Source: UBA668 sp043740085
GTDB lineage: Bacteria; Actinomycetota; Acidimicrobiia; Acidimicrobiales; Ilumatobacteraceae
Length of the DNA: 64,000 bases
Direction of reading: 5' to 3'
NCBI GenBank assembly: GCA_043740085.1
Contig: JAYUCY010000094.1
Coordinates: forward strand, 1-64,000
Part shown: positions 33,721-44,577 of the stretch, piece by piece
Layout: each line of letters opens with the position of its first letter
Position numbering within the stretch: the first letter of the stretch is position 1
Translations under genes and position numbers: made by a program
Notes under the pieces: model-generated
What the model saw: the letters and a program-made list of their open reading frames with translations, nothing else
What the model was told of the DNA's origin: nothing
The model's database searches: none

Positions 33721-34812
33721 ATGACCGGGACCGTATTGATCGCAGGCGCCAGCGGGCTTGTCGGAGTGGCAGCTGTCGAGAGCTTCCTGAAAGCCGGGTA
33801 CGAGGTCGTCGCGCTCTCGCGGCGGAAGCCCGAGATCGACGGCGACGGCGAGTTCCGGCACCTCGCGCTCGATCTGCAGGACGAGGCCGCGTGCAAGGCA
33901 GCCATGGCGGACCTCGCCGACGTCACCCACGTCGTCTACACCGCCGTGTTCGAGAAGCCGGGGTTGATCGCCGGGTGGAGCGAGCGCGACCAGATGGAGA
34001 CCAACCTGGCGATGCTGAAGAACCTCATGGAACCGCTCGCCGCGACCGCGACCGGCCTCCAGCACGTGAGCCTGCTCCAGGGGACCAAGGCGTATGGCAT
34101 CCACCTCCACCCGATGCGGATCCCAGGTCGGGAGCGCTACCCACGCGACGAGCACGCCAACTTCTACTGGCTCCAGGAGGACTACATCCGCGAGATGTCG
34201 GCGCGCGACGGCTGGACGTTCAGCATCTGGCGCCCGCAGCTCATCGTCGGTCCGAACTACGGCGTGGTCATGAACCTGCCGCCGATCATCGGGGCCTACG
34301 CGGCGATCCGTCGTGAAGAAGGTCTGCCATTCAGCTATCCAGGTGGTGTGTCGTGGGCGTGGGAGGCCGTTGACACCCGTCTCGTGGCCAACGCTCTGGT
34401 CTGGGGGGCCAGCTCCCCGAACGCCGCCGGCGAGACGTTCAACCTCACGAATGGTGAGGTGTTCGAGTGGCGCGACCTGTGGCCGGCGCTGGCCGAGGAG
34501 CTGGGCGTCGAGGTGGGCCCGGACGAGCCCATTCAGCTGTCGACGTACCTCCCCTCGAAGGCCGACGTATGGGACAGGATCGTGGCCAAGCACGGCCTGC
34601 GCAAGGTGAGCATGGCCGAGCTCGTCGGCGAGTCGCACCATTACGCCGACTTCTGCTTCGCCTACGGTGCGCAGGGTCCGATTCCTGCCGCGTTCGTCAG
34701 CACAGTGAAGATCAAACAAGCTGGCTTCTGCGAGGTGCACGACACCGAGGAAACGTTCCGCTACTGGCTGGGCAAGCTGATCGAGCGCAAAGTCCTCCCG
34801 CCAGCCGGCTGA
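33721..34812 (+). CDS. PRISE-like short-chain reductase (SDR)
   Basis: 363 aa. The NAD(P) motif is GASGLVGVAAVESFLKAGYEVVALSRRKP. The block HVSLLQGTKAYGIHL, then RDEHANFYWLQED, is the signature of the PRISE family (progesterone 5-beta-reductase/iridoid synthase). Those enzymes reduce the C=C bond of enones, including steroid and terpenoid enones. The Tyr in NFYWLQED occupies the place of the second catalytic-region Tyr. GAGAGGAGAG lies just before the ATG. As the first plus-strand gene of the catabolic cluster it could reduce an unsaturated cyclic ketone. That substrate is inference. Confidence 0.8.
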   Translation: MTGTVLIAGASGLVGVAAVESFLKAGYEVVALSRRKPEIDGDGEFRHLALDLQDEAACKAAMADLADVTHVVYTAVFEKPGLIAGWSERDQMETNLAMLKNLMEPLAATATGLQHVSLLQGTKAYGIHLHPMRIPGRERYPRDEHANFYWLQEDYIREMSARDGWTFSIWRPQLIVGPNYGVVMNLPPIIGAYAAIRREEGLPFSYPGGVSWAWEAVDTRLVANALVWGASSPNAAGETFNLTNGEVFEWRDLWPALAEELGVEVGPDEPIQLSTYLPSKADVWDRIVAKHGLRKVSMAELVGESHHYADFCFAYGAQGPIPAAFVSTVKIKQAGFCEVHDTEETFRYWLGKLIERKVLPPAG

Positions 34813-34842
34813 CCGAGGTGGACGACGCGCCCGGGTCGCCAG

Positions 34843-36378
<1,536 letters not shown>

Positions 36379-36404
36379 AATCGATCCCCAATCGTCGCTC
36401 TACT

Positions 36405-36418
36405 TGACGATCGTATCA
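36405..36418. promoter_or_regulatory. cluster operator 2 (weaker match)
   Basis: TGACGATCGTATCA inside CTTGACGATCGTATCAAC, 27 nt upstream of ligase 1 and between the divergent ligase and LLM genes. The right half has one change from GTCA to ATCA. Confidence 0.4.
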
Positions 36419-36605
36419 ACTTCGTCGAACGCTGTCACACTGGCTTCAAAGGGGCCGCACGCAGCGTCTCAGCACGGTGTGGACGGACCCCGGTGACCGT
36501 ACGAGCGGGCGGTTGCGACCGAGTGCAGGTTGACGAAGTGGGTCGCCATCGTTGATGATGCGTCGCGCGCGTCGCTGCTGTTACGGCGCCGGGAAGGGGC
36601 TTGCC

Positions 36606-37592
36606 ATGGAGATCTCGTGTGCGTTCCCGACGACGCTGTCGTCGGCCGCTGACATCGCAGTTGCCGAGGAGCTCGGCTACGACCGGGCCTGGCTGTACGA
36701 CACCCCCCAGAACAGTCCCGACGTCTGGATGACGCTGGCGCTCGCCGCCGAGCGTACGGAACGGATCGGCCTGGGGCCGGGGGTGTTGATCCCGACATTG
36801 CGGCACCCGATGGTGAACGCAGCCGCAACGGCGACGCTCGCCGCGATGGCACCTGGTCGGGTGGCGGTGTCATTCGGCACGGGGTTCACCGGCCGTCGGG
36901 CGATGGGTTACCGGGCGATCCCGTGGTCGTTCATGGAGGCCTACATTCGGGCGTTCAATGGTCTGCTGCGCGGCGAGGTGGTGGAGTGGGAGGGGGCGAA
37001 GATGCAGATGCTGCATCCCGGCGGAAGTGCACCACCGCGGCCGGTCGTCGTCCCCGTGCTGATCGGTGCGCTCGGCCCGAAGGGCCGCCAGATCGCCCAC
37101 GACCTCGGTGACGGCCTCTACGTCGCGTTGAGCGTCGATGAGGCCGCGAAGGAGTTCGCGTGGGTCTCGCTGCTGTATTGGGGAACCGTGCTCGATGACG
37201 GCGAGAGCGCCGACTCGGAACGGGCGAAGGCTGCTGCCGGCCCCGGCTGGGCGCTCGCCTACCACAGCACCTATGAGCTGATCGGACGTGAGGCGGTGCG
37301 CGAGATCCCCGGCGGCAACGAATGGTTGGCGGTCGTCGACGGTTCGCCGGAGGACGAACGTCATCTCGCGGTACACGTCGGCCACTGCATCGAGCTCAGC
37401 CCCGCCGACCACGCGGCGTGGAACGCCGGCGGCGCCGCACTCGTCGATCAGGTGACGATCACCGGCACCGCTGAACATGTCCGCCGGCGCCTCGACGCGC
37501 TCGGGGAGCAAGGCGTGACGGAACTCGTCTACCAACCGGCAGGACCCGACATCCGCCGCGAGCTCGAGCGCTTGATCAACGCCGCGCGCTGA
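36606..37592 (+). CDS. LLM-class flavin-dependent oxidoreductase
   Basis: 328 aa. It has the luciferase-like TIM-barrel order: MEISCAFPTTLSSAADIAVAEELGYDRAWLYDTP, GLGPGVLIPTLRHPMVNAAATATLAAMAPGRVAVSFGTGF, and VPVLIGALGPKGRQIAHDLGDG. In actinobacteria this class often uses F420 and includes Baeyer-Villiger-type and alcohol-oxidising enzymes; FMN is also possible. A purine-rich GGGAAGGGG precedes the ATG by 7 nt. It is followed after 98 nt by an SMP-30 gene, an oxygenase/lactonase pairing that would suit ring oxidation and opening. Confidence 0.85.
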   Translation: MEISCAFPTTLSSAADIAVAEELGYDRAWLYDTPQNSPDVWMTLALAAERTERIGLGPGVLIPTLRHPMVNAAATATLAAMAPGRVAVSFGTGFTGRRAMGYRAIPWSFMEAYIRAFNGLLRGEVVEWEGAKMQMLHPGGSAPPRPVVVPVLIGALGPKGRQIAHDLGDGLYVALSVDEAAKEFAWVSLLYWGTVLDDGESADSERAKAAAGPGWALAYHSTYELIGREAVREIPGGNEWLAVVDGSPEDERHLAVHVGHCIELSPADHAAWNAGGAALVDQVTITGTAEHVRRRLDALGEQGVTELVYQPAGPDIRRELERLINAAR

Positions 37593-37690
37593 CATCAGAA
37601 CCGGATCACCGCGAGCGTCCGGACGGCTGATCGAGGGCGTGTGGTACGGTCCGGCAAACAACGGTACCCGACGGGAAACGGAAGTGGAAG

Positions 37691-38581
37691 ATGGGCGACT
37701 TCACGACGCTGATCGAGGGCTTGTCCTTCACCGAGTGCCCGCGCTGGCGCGAAGGCCGGCTGTGGATCTCCGACTTCTACACGCATCGCGTTCTGGCCGT
37801 GTCGTCGGACGGCACGGCGGAGACGGTCGCGGAGGTCCCGCAGCAACCCGCGGGTCTCGGCTGGCTGCCCGACGGCCGGATGCTGATCGTGTCGATGCGC
37901 GACCGGCGGATCCTGCGACGCGAGCACGACGGCTCGCTGGCCACACACGCGAACCTGATCGATCTCGCACCCTGGCACCTCAACGACATGGTGGTCGATT
38001 CGGGGGGCCGCGCCTATGTGGGGAACTTTGGCTTCGACCTCATGGGTGGAGCGCAGGCTCGGTCGACGTGCCTGATCCGAGTCGACCCGGACGGTTCGGC
38101 GAGCATCGCCGCCGAGGACCTCGGCTTCCCGAACGGCATGGTCATCACGCCGGACGGGTCGACACTCGTCGTCGCGGAGTCGTTCAACGATCGACTCACC
38201 GCCTTCTCCGTCGCTGCCGATGGCGCCCTCAGCGGGCGTCGGGACTGGGCGGAGTTCGGTCCACGGCCGACAGCGACCGACGTGGCCACAGTACTCGGAG
38301 AGGTCTCCGTCGTGCCCGACGGCATCTGCCTCGACGCCGAGGGCGCGATCTGGGTCGCCGACGCCGTCCACGGCCGCCTGTTACGGGTGGCAGACGGCGG
38401 GGAGATCCTCGACGAGCTCCACGGTCCGATGGGGATCTTCGCCTGCATGCTCGGCGGCGAGGATGGCCGCACGCTGTTCGCCTGCGCAGCCCCGACGTTC
38501 GCCGAGCACGAGGCCTCCGTTCACCACAGGGCGGCGATTCTGATGACCGAGGTCGCGGTTCCCCACGCCGGTCTTCCCTAG
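37691..38581 (+). CDS. SMP-30/gluconolactonase-family protein, copy 1
   Basis: 296 aa. A six-bladed beta-propeller of the SMP-30/LRE family: FTECPRWREGRLWISDFY carries the first metal Glu, LNDMVVDSGGRAYVGNFGFD gives the Asn site, FPNGMVITPDGSTLVVAESFNDRLTAF and VPDGICLDAEGAIWVADAVHGRLLRV complete the pattern. Members hydrolyse lactones with a divalent metal. The ribosome site is GGAAGTGGAAG. It is only moderately similar to copy 2 at 49724. Confidence 0.85.
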   Translation: MGDFTTLIEGLSFTECPRWREGRLWISDFYTHRVLAVSSDGTAETVAEVPQQPAGLGWLPDGRMLIVSMRDRRILRREHDGSLATHANLIDLAPWHLNDMVVDSGGRAYVGNFGFDLMGGAQARSTCLIRVDPDGSASIAAEDLGFPNGMVITPDGSTLVVAESFNDRLTAFSVAADGALSGRRDWAEFGPRPTATDVATVLGEVSVVPDGICLDAEGAIWVADAVHGRLLRVADGGEILDELHGPMGIFACMLGGEDGRTLFACAAPTFAEHEASVHHRAAILMTEVAVPHAGLP

Positions 38582-38628
38582 ATGAGTAGTTCCAAGGGAT
38601 TCGCGCGTTCCATGATCAGTGGGCTTAC

Positions 38629-38865
38629 ACACGCCTCATTTGCCACGCCCGCACCCATCTCAGCGGTCTGTTCCCGTATCTGCCGCAGCGACCCGCGTAC
38701 AACAAGCGGCTTCGCGACGCCACCGCGACCATGCAACACATCAATGCCGCTCTCGCCCGCGGCTGCCCGTCCTACAACGACGACCTGTGGTTGGTCGATT
38801 CCACCCTGGTCGATGGCCGCACACGCGAGACCGATCACTCGAGCAATGATCGTGGTGGAGTCGTC
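38629..38865 (+). pseudogene. IS982-family transposase remnant
   Basis: The frame reads ARTHLSGLFPYLPQRPAYNKRLRD, then DDLWLVDSTLVDG, matching the N-terminal block and first DDE Asp of IS982 transposases (FPYLP.QP.YNKRLR; D.W.VDST.V). The sequence becomes unrelated after TDHSSNDRGG. Start and C-terminus are absent. Confidence 0.7.
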
Positions 38866-39038
38866 CAGCCACAGATCGTCTGCGGTGCAGCGGGACCCGC
38901 CGTCGTCCAGGTCGTGTTCAGTTCACCTCTTTCAGATTTGCGGCCGGTGAAAAGTCATCTCCACCGGAACACCGAGAGCCGCTCCCCGACGGGGTTGTCG
39001 GACAACACCCCAGGTCGATCCAATCGATGTCGGGTTGA

Positions 39039-39155
39039 TTCACGCGTGCACGGAGTTGACGATCGCCGGTGAACGATCGGCGAATCCGAATAAGGTAAAC
39101 TGACAAAGAGTCGCCGCCCAGCGCCCAGCGCCCGCACCCTTGGAACCATTCGTCT
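39039..39155 (+). repeat. long inverted repeat, left copy (~117 bp)
   Basis: Reverse-complementary to 54529-54646 with about six mismatches and one indel. It includes CGCCCAGCGCCCAGCGCCCGCACC and ends TTGGAACCATTCGTCT. The two copies face each other across the tetR-to-phosphotransferase gene block. Confidence 0.9.
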
Positions 39156-39244
39156 GGACCTTCCGTTGACCAGAGGGACCACGAGTCCTGGCGCTCGGTG
39201 GCAAACCCGGTACCTCGGGTTGCACTCAGTCGGCGATGGCCGCC

Positions 39245-39928
39245 CTAGAGATCGCGGTGGTACGGCAATCCGAGCGCATTGCAGTAGAGACGTGTCAGTT
39301 GTTCGGTTGCCTCGTCGAGGTCATACGGCTCGCCGAGCACGACCCACACGTACGCCGACCGATCGACCATCGACCCGAGCGCATTTGCCGCGTAGCGGGC
39401 ATCGATCCGCTGATCGACAAGGCCGTTCTGCTGCCAGCGGCAGATCGACTCGGTGGCGCGGTCGACCCAGAACCGCCGCCTTTCCCGGCGAGCTTCGGCA
39501 AACCGCGGGTTGAACGTCGCGACCTGCTCGAGCACCGCCATCATGCGCCCGTTCGCCTGATACGCCCGGATGTACCTGCGGTTCGCGCGCTCGATCCGCT
39601 CCGACAGCTCTCCCGACACCGCCGGCTCGTCGTCGGCGACCCGCTGTAAGTCGCCGACCAGGCCGTCGACCACCTCCAAAAAAATCTCCTCCTTGGAGCT
39701 GAAGTAGGTGTAAAAGGTGCCATGTGCCACCCGGGCGCGCCGCGCGATGTGGTCGACGTTGACATCGATGTAGCCGCTCTTTTCGAACAACGCCCGAGCA
39801 GCCTTGACAAGTGCGGTCCGCGTACGCGCCCCCCGTGCCGTGACAGGTGCCGTCGCCAGCGGCGGGGCGGTTGGACGCTTGGCTCTCGATAGCGGTGCGG
39901 CTTTGGTGTCCGTGGTCGTGGTGCCCAT
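39245..39928 (-). CDS. TetR-family regulator of the catabolic cluster
   Basis: 227 aa. A ~30-residue polar N-terminal extension is followed by the TetR HTH (ARTRTALVKAARALFEKSGYIDVNVDHIARRARVAHGTFYTYFSSKEEIFLEVV) and a helical ligand domain. It is divergent from ligase 2, and the 119-bp gap contains TGACGTGCGCGTCA. The same palindrome occurs at four other promoters of the cluster, so I infer that this repressor controls all of them and is relieved by the substrate or its CoA ester. Confidence 0.88.
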   Translation of the reverse strand: MGTTTTDTKAAPLSRAKRPTAPPLATAPVTARGARTRTALVKAARALFEKSGYIDVNVDHIARRARVAHGTFYTYFSSKEEIFLEVVDGLVGDLQRVADDEPAVSGELSERIERANRRYIRAYQANGRMMAVLEQVATFNPRFAEARRERRRFWVDRATESICRWQQNGLVDQRIDARYAANALGSMVDRSAYVWVVLGEPYDLDEATEQLTRLYCNALGLPYHRDL

Positions 39929-39950
39929 GGCGTCAGTGTCTACACAAAAC

Positions 39951-39964
39951 TGACGTGCGCGTCA
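39951..39964. promoter_or_regulatory. cluster operator 3 (tetR/ligase 2 divergent promoter)
   Basis: TGACGTGCGCGTCA, 23 nt upstream of the tetR start and 84 nt upstream of ligase 2. It is the best reference copy because it sits beside the regulator. Confidence 0.6.
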
Positions 39965-40047
39965 ACCCTCTTGCGGGTCGGGCTCGCCGTCGATACTGTG
40001 GAGACAGGCGGGCGTCGGGGACGCTCAGCCACCATCAGGGGGTCACG

Positions 40048-41604
40048 GTGACAGATCAGGACACACTCGGCGAGCCGATCGTCAAGCAGGGTAGGACGCC
40101 GCAGATCATGCCGTTCGACATGTCCGGGATCGTCCGCACCGAGGACGGCGTTCTCCGCTACGGAAACCTCCCGGGATCGCTGCTCGAAATGTTCCGCACC
40201 TCGGTGGACCGCACTCCCGATCGAGAGTGCATCGTCGTGCTCGGTGGCGAGCGCGTCACGTACCAGCAGGTGTGGGATCGTGCCGCACGTGTCGCCGGTG
40301 GGCTCGCCGCAGCTGGCGTCCGCCCTGGGGACCGCGTGGCGAACCGTCACGGCAACAGCCTCGACTGGTGCCTCGGGTTCTGGGGCACGCTCATGGCCGG
40401 CGCTGTGGTCGTGCCCGTGAACACCCGCTTCTCCGAGTCTGAGGTCGACTACGTCGTCACCGACTCCGGCGCGTCGCACGTTCTGCTTCCCGACGAGCCG
40501 TTGCCCGACGGCGACCCGCTCGTCGTCGACGTGGAGCGCAACGCGTTGGCCGCGATCTTCTACACGAGCGGCACGACCGGCTTCCCGAAGGGTGCGATGA
40601 CCACCCACGAGAACTTCCTCTCCAACAGCGAGACCTGCCGACGAATCATGTCCCTGCCGACCGATACCCATCTCCGCAACCTCGTGTCGGTGCCGCTATT
40701 CCACGTGACGGGGTGCAACAGCCAGCTGATCGTTACCACGCAACTGGGCGGTACCACAGTCATCATGCCGGCGTTCGAGGTGCAGGCATTTCTCCGGGCA
40801 ACCGTCGACGAGCAGATCAACATCCTCACGTCCGTCCCGGCGATCTTCTGGCTCGCCATGAGCCAGCCGAACTTCCCCGACTTCGACCTGAGCAACGTGC
40901 GCTTCGTCACCTACGGCGGTGCCCCCACTGCTCCGGATGTGGTCGCGCGGCTGCGGTCATCGTTCCCGAACGCCCGCCTCGGCAACGGCTTCGGTCTCAC
41001 GGAGACGTCGTCGGTGTCGACGTTCCTCCCCGATGAGTACGCGGAGTTGCGTCCCGAGACGGTCGGCTTCACGGCGCCGCCCGTCGAGGTCGACCTCCAT
41101 GACGTCGACCCCACCTCGGGGGTCGGCGAACTGTTGATCCGCGGCCAGAACGTCGTCACCGGCTACTGGAACAAGCCGGAGCAGACGACGCACACGTTCG
41201 TCGACGGGTGGCTCCACACCGGTGACCTGGCCCGTGTGGACGACGACGGGTTCGTTCAGATCGTCGACCGCAAGAAGGACATGGTCAACCGCGGTGGCGA
41301 GAACGTCTACTGCGTGGAGGTGGAGAACGCGCTCGTCGAGCACCCGCAGGTGTTCGAGGTCGCGGTGCTCGGTGTGCCCGACGAGATGATGGGGGAAAAG
41401 GTTGGCGCAGTGGTCGTGCCCCGACCTGGGACCGACCCTGATCCGCGCGAGATCCGCGCCTTCGTGAAGGCGCGGATCGCCGACTTCAAGGTGCCGCAGT
41501 TCATCGCGTTCCGCAAGGACCCGCTGCCGCGCAACGCTGGCGGCAAGGTGCTGAAGCCGGTGTTGCGAGAAGAAACCGAGTGGGGCGAGCAGCTCCGCGG
41601 CTGA
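40048..41604 (+). CDS. class-I acyl-CoA ligase, ligase 2
   Basis: 518 aa from a GTG. Motifs: IFYTSGTTGFPKGAMTTHENF, FGLTETSSVSTF, WLHTGDLARVDDDGFVQIVDRKKD, GGENVYCVEVENALVEHPQV and the C-terminal NAGGKVLK with the catalytic Lys. The segment before the first motif is short (LPDGDPLVVDVERNALAAIFYTSG), so the N-terminal domain is more compact than in ligases 1 and 3. Its promoter carries cluster operator 3. It converges on ligase 3. Confidence 0.87.
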   Translation: MTDQDTLGEPIVKQGRTPQIMPFDMSGIVRTEDGVLRYGNLPGSLLEMFRTSVDRTPDRECIVVLGGERVTYQQVWDRAARVAGGLAAAGVRPGDRVANRHGNSLDWCLGFWGTLMAGAVVVPVNTRFSESEVDYVVTDSGASHVLLPDEPLPDGDPLVVDVERNALAAIFYTSGTTGFPKGAMTTHENFLSNSETCRRIMSLPTDTHLRNLVSVPLFHVTGCNSQLIVTTQLGGTTVIMPAFEVQAFLRATVDEQINILTSVPAIFWLAMSQPNFPDFDLSNVRFVTYGGAPTAPDVVARLRSSFPNARLGNGFGLTETSSVSTFLPDEYAELRPETVGFTAPPVEVDLHDVDPTSGVGELLIRGQNVVTGYWNKPEQTTHTFVDGWLHTGDLARVDDDGFVQIVDRKKDMVNRGGENVYCVEVENALVEHPQVFEVAVLGVPDEMMGEKVGAVVVPRPGTDPDPREIRAFVKARIADFKVPQFIAFRKDPLPRNAGGKVLKPVLREETEWGEQLRG

Positions 41605-41631
41605 CGCGAGAACTGCCGTGATGTCGAGGGG

Positions 41632-43290
41632 TTACGGGGACGGCTGGACGCGCAGCTCGCGGCGGAGGATCTTGCCGGTCACCGTCTTCGGCAACTCGTC
41701 GACGAACTCGATCGAGCGCGGGTACTTGTAGGCCGACATCCGCTCCTTGCAGAATTTGATCAGCTCCGCCTCGTCGGTCTGCTCACCTGGCCGGAGGCTG
41801 ACGAAGGCCTTGACTGTCTCTCCCCGGTACTCGTCGGGCACACCGACGACTGCGGCCTCGCGGACCGCGGGATGCTGGTAGAGCACGTCCTCGACCTCGC
41901 GCGGCCACACCTTGTAGCCGGCAGCGATGATCATGTCCTTCTTGCGGTCGACGACGTAGTACCAGCCTTCGGGATCCATGAAACCGACGTCACCGGTGTA
42001 CAGGCTCCCGCCTGGCAACGCATGAGCTGTCTCCTCTGGCTTGTTCCAGTAGCCAGCGACGACCTGCGGACCGCTCGTCACGAACTCACCGATCTCGCCA
42101 ACAGGTACGTCGACGCCCTGCTCGTCCACGACGCGGACGATCGTGTTGAAGATCGGCACGCCGACGGAGAGTGCGCCCGATGTCGGGTCTACCGGCGCAC
42201 GCGCACCCATCGGTACCCCGTGTGAGGGTGAGGTCGTCTCGGTGAGGCCGTAGATGTTGTGGATGTACGCGCCCACCTCGCTCTCGAATCGCTCGACCAT
42301 GGTCGGGGCGATCGGCGCACCACCGCTGTAGATCTTCGTCAGCGACGAGAGGTCGCGTCCCTTGCATGACGGGTCGTTCATCAGCGCGATGAACACAGTG
42401 ATCGCACCGACCGTGAACGTGGGGCGGTAACGCTCGATCAGGTCGAGCACGGTCACAGGGTCGAAGCGGTACCCGAGCACGATCGGCATCGGCACCAAGA
42501 GCCCGACCGTGAGGTGGGCGATGAGGCCCGTGATGTGGAACAGCGGAGCGATGGCGAGTACGACGTCGTCGGGCGTGAGCGACATCCACGTCCGGTACGC
42601 CTCCGAGTTGAACACGACGTTGCGGTGCGTGTTCATCGCGCCCTTCGGCGGCCCGGTCGTTCCCGAGGTGTATGTGAGGAAGGCGACGTCGTCGGCGCTC
42701 AGCGACACCGCCGGCGGGCGCTGTCCGTCGTGCAGGGCGATCAGGTCGACCAGATCGAGCGTCGCGTCCTGTGCAGCCTTCACCGACCCCGCCAACATCG
42801 CAGGCCGCTCGTCGCCAAGGTAGTCGAGCTCGCTCGTGGTGATCACCGTGCGGACCCCTGGACACGCGGCCACGACGTCGCGGGCGACGTCGACGTACAA
42901 CGACTCGAGCGTCACGAGTACGCAAGCACCGGAGTCCTCGAGCGCATAGGTGAGCTCGCGGCCCTTGTTCATCGGGTTGACCGGCACCACGACGCCACCG
43001 GCTTTCCACGTGGCGAGGACGCCGAGGACGAATTGCGGCACGTTCTGCATGTAGATCGCGACGCGGTCACCGCGAGCGAAACCGTGGTGGATGATCGCCG
43101 CTGCCAGCGCGTCGGAGGCCCGGTCGACCTCGGCGACCGTCATGGTGCGCCCGAAGAAGTGGACCAGCGGACTCTCCGGTGACGACGCGCACGAGTGACG
43201 GAACATGTCGAGCGCGTTGGCGAAGGGGATCTCGATGTCGGTCGGCGTCCCTGGCGGATATTGGCGTAACCACGGTCGCTGCTCGTACAT
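41632..43290 (-). CDS. class-I acyl-CoA ligase, ligase 3
   Basis: 552 aa. Motifs: FLTYTSGTTGPPKGAMNTHRN, YGLTETTSPSHG, YTGDVGFMDPEGWYYVVDRKKD, the atypical IIAAGYKVWPREVEDVLYQHP, and KTVTGKILRREL with the catalytic Lys. AAGYKVWP at motif A8 is typical of long/medium-chain and aryl fatty-acid ligases. It is the last gene of the minus-strand operon that begins with the substrate-binding protein at 49481, 30 nt after cyclase 1. Confidence 0.88.
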   Translation of the reverse strand: MYEQRPWLRQYPPGTPTDIEIPFANALDMFRHSCASSPESPLVHFFGRTMTVAEVDRASDALAAAIIHHGFARGDRVAIYMQNVPQFVLGVLATWKAGGVVVPVNPMNKGRELTYALEDSGACVLVTLESLYVDVARDVVAACPGVRTVITTSELDYLGDERPAMLAGSVKAAQDATLDLVDLIALHDGQRPPAVSLSADDVAFLTYTSGTTGPPKGAMNTHRNVVFNSEAYRTWMSLTPDDVVLAIAPLFHITGLIAHLTVGLLVPMPIVLGYRFDPVTVLDLIERYRPTFTVGAITVFIALMNDPSCKGRDLSSLTKIYSGGAPIAPTMVERFESEVGAYIHNIYGLTETTSPSHGVPMGARAPVDPTSGALSVGVPIFNTIVRVVDEQGVDVPVGEIGEFVTSGPQVVAGYWNKPEETAHALPGGSLYTGDVGFMDPEGWYYVVDRKKDMIIAAGYKVWPREVEDVLYQHPAVREAAVVGVPDEYRGETVKAFVSLRPGEQTDEAELIKFCKERMSAYKYPRSIEFVDELPKTVTGKILRRELRVQPSP

Positions 43291-43320
43291 GAGATCCCCT
43301 CCTCGGTGTTGTGTGTGGAC

Positions 43321-44289
43321 TTACTTGATCACGACAGGGTTGACCGGCGCGCCGGTCGCGTTGACGACCTTCAACGGCGCCGCCACGTACAGGAACGTCC
43401 ACTGACCGTCGGCGGCACAGTCGTCGGCCAGGTCGTCGAGCCACGCGATTTCGGTGAGCGTGACACCGAGGTTGCGCATCAGCGCATTGTGCAATGGCAG
43501 AGTGACGCCCGACACCGGATCGGTCGTGACCTCGTTGGCGATGGTGTCCGTGACGAGGTTCGGGATCTCCATGTCGTGGAACCACTGGACGAGCTCATTG
43601 CTGTGGGTGAGGCCCGGCTCGACGAAGTTGCCGTAGAACTCCTCACGGCTGACTTTGTAGAACTTGCCGATCCACCCCGTGCGGATGACGAGGATGTCGC
43701 GCGGTTGGATCTCGGTCCCCTGAGCCTTTGCGCAGGCCATCAGGTCCTCGTGGGTGAACGTCTCCCCGACGTCGAGGACGTCCTTGCCCCGGAACCGTGC
43801 CATGTCGAGCAGGATTCCACGCCCGACCACGCCCTTTACTGCGATCGCCATGACGCTCGCCTTCGCGAGGCCGCCGTTGGTGGTGCTCGCGTCGTATCCG
43901 TTCCAGATCTGGTCGTCGTACCAGACGTGGCCGAGTGCGTCGTACTGGGTGCTCCCCTGCAGGAAGCAGGTCATGAAGTCGTCCGCATAGTGCGCCCCAC
44001 CGGAGAACGCGGGACCTTTGCCGGCGGCGTACATCCCCTCGTCCATCACCATGGTGCGCACCGCGCCGGTACGGCCTGGCCAGACCGGGTCACCCTCTGG
44101 ATTGGCCATCTTGACCTGGAGGGTGAAGACCTTGCCCTGCTTGATCGAGCCAGCGGCCGCAAGGATGACGTCGGCCGTGAGGTAGTTGAGGCAGCCGACC
44201 TCGTCGTCGGGCCCCCACTTACCCCAGTTCTTGGGCGAGTCCTTCAACAGCTCCTTGACGCTGATCTGTTCCTTGTCCGTAGCGGTCAT
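43321..44289 (-). CDS. cyclase-family (PF04199) metal-dependent hydrolase, copy 1
   Basis: 322 aa. NWGKWGPDDEVGCLNYLT at the start and GSTQYDALGHVWYDD (Asp117, His121) match the kynurenine-formamidase/isatin-hydrolase superfamily. In this branch the first His of HxGTHxDxPxH is Gln (GSTQ). PRDILVIRTGW and the C-terminal PVNPVVIK are also conserved. Such enzymes open cyclic amides or lactones using Zn or Mn. It is paralogous to the gene at 50851. The ribosome site GGAGAAC precedes the ATG. It is a member of the importer operon. Confidence 0.85.
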   Translation of the reverse strand: MTATDKEQISVKELLKDSPKNWGKWGPDDEVGCLNYLTADVILAAAGSIKQGKVFTLQVKMANPEGDPVWPGRTGAVRTMVMDEGMYAAGKGPAFSGGAHYADDFMTCFLQGSTQYDALGHVWYDDQIWNGYDASTTNGGLAKASVMAIAVKGVVGRGILLDMARFRGKDVLDVGETFTHEDLMACAKAQGTEIQPRDILVIRTGWIGKFYKVSREEFYGNFVEPGLTHSNELVQWFHDMEIPNLVTDTIANEVTTDPVSGVTLPLHNALMRNLGVTLTEIAWLDDLADDCAADGQWTFLYVAAPLKVVNATGAPVNPVVIK

Positions 44290-44304
44290 GATGTTCTCCT
44301 TGGC

Positions 44305-44577
44305 TCATTGATGGGTTGACTGAGGGATACTGAGTTCGTTCAGGGTTCCGGGACGGAGGCCGGGCTGGCTGTCCTGGAGTCGGCGAGGTCGGCCATGTGT
44401 GTGCCGTTGAGGTAGTACCGACGGCCCACGCGGGGTGAACAAGATGTCGTCGCCGTTCCGGATGAACCAGATCGGCAACACCGACGCATACCCGTCGCTG
44501 TCGATTGTGCCGATCCGCAACAGATGCCCGGGCTCGTCGAGGAACTGAACAATCTCGGTGGTGGTGAACTTCGGCAT
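44305..44577 (-). pseudogene. truncated PPOX/F420-type flavin-binding protein
   Basis: MPKFTTTEIVQFLDEPGHL then TIDSDGYASVLPIWFI and ILFTPRG match the N-terminal 50 residues of pyridoxamine-phosphate-oxidase-fold proteins. After PRG the frame is lost: an alternative frame reads YYLNGTHMADLADSRTA. The usual length is ~130-150 aa and this frame ends at 90. The start overlaps the LivF stop by one base (TGATG), so the original gene was translationally coupled. A functional short protein is unlikely. Confidence 0.6.

Larger units (their letters stand above)
38582..39244. other. region with IS982 remnant and left inverted repeat
   Basis: 663 bp without an intact gene. It contains the decayed IS982-type transposase (38629-38865) and the left copy of the long inverted repeat (39039-39155). 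Confidence 0.65.
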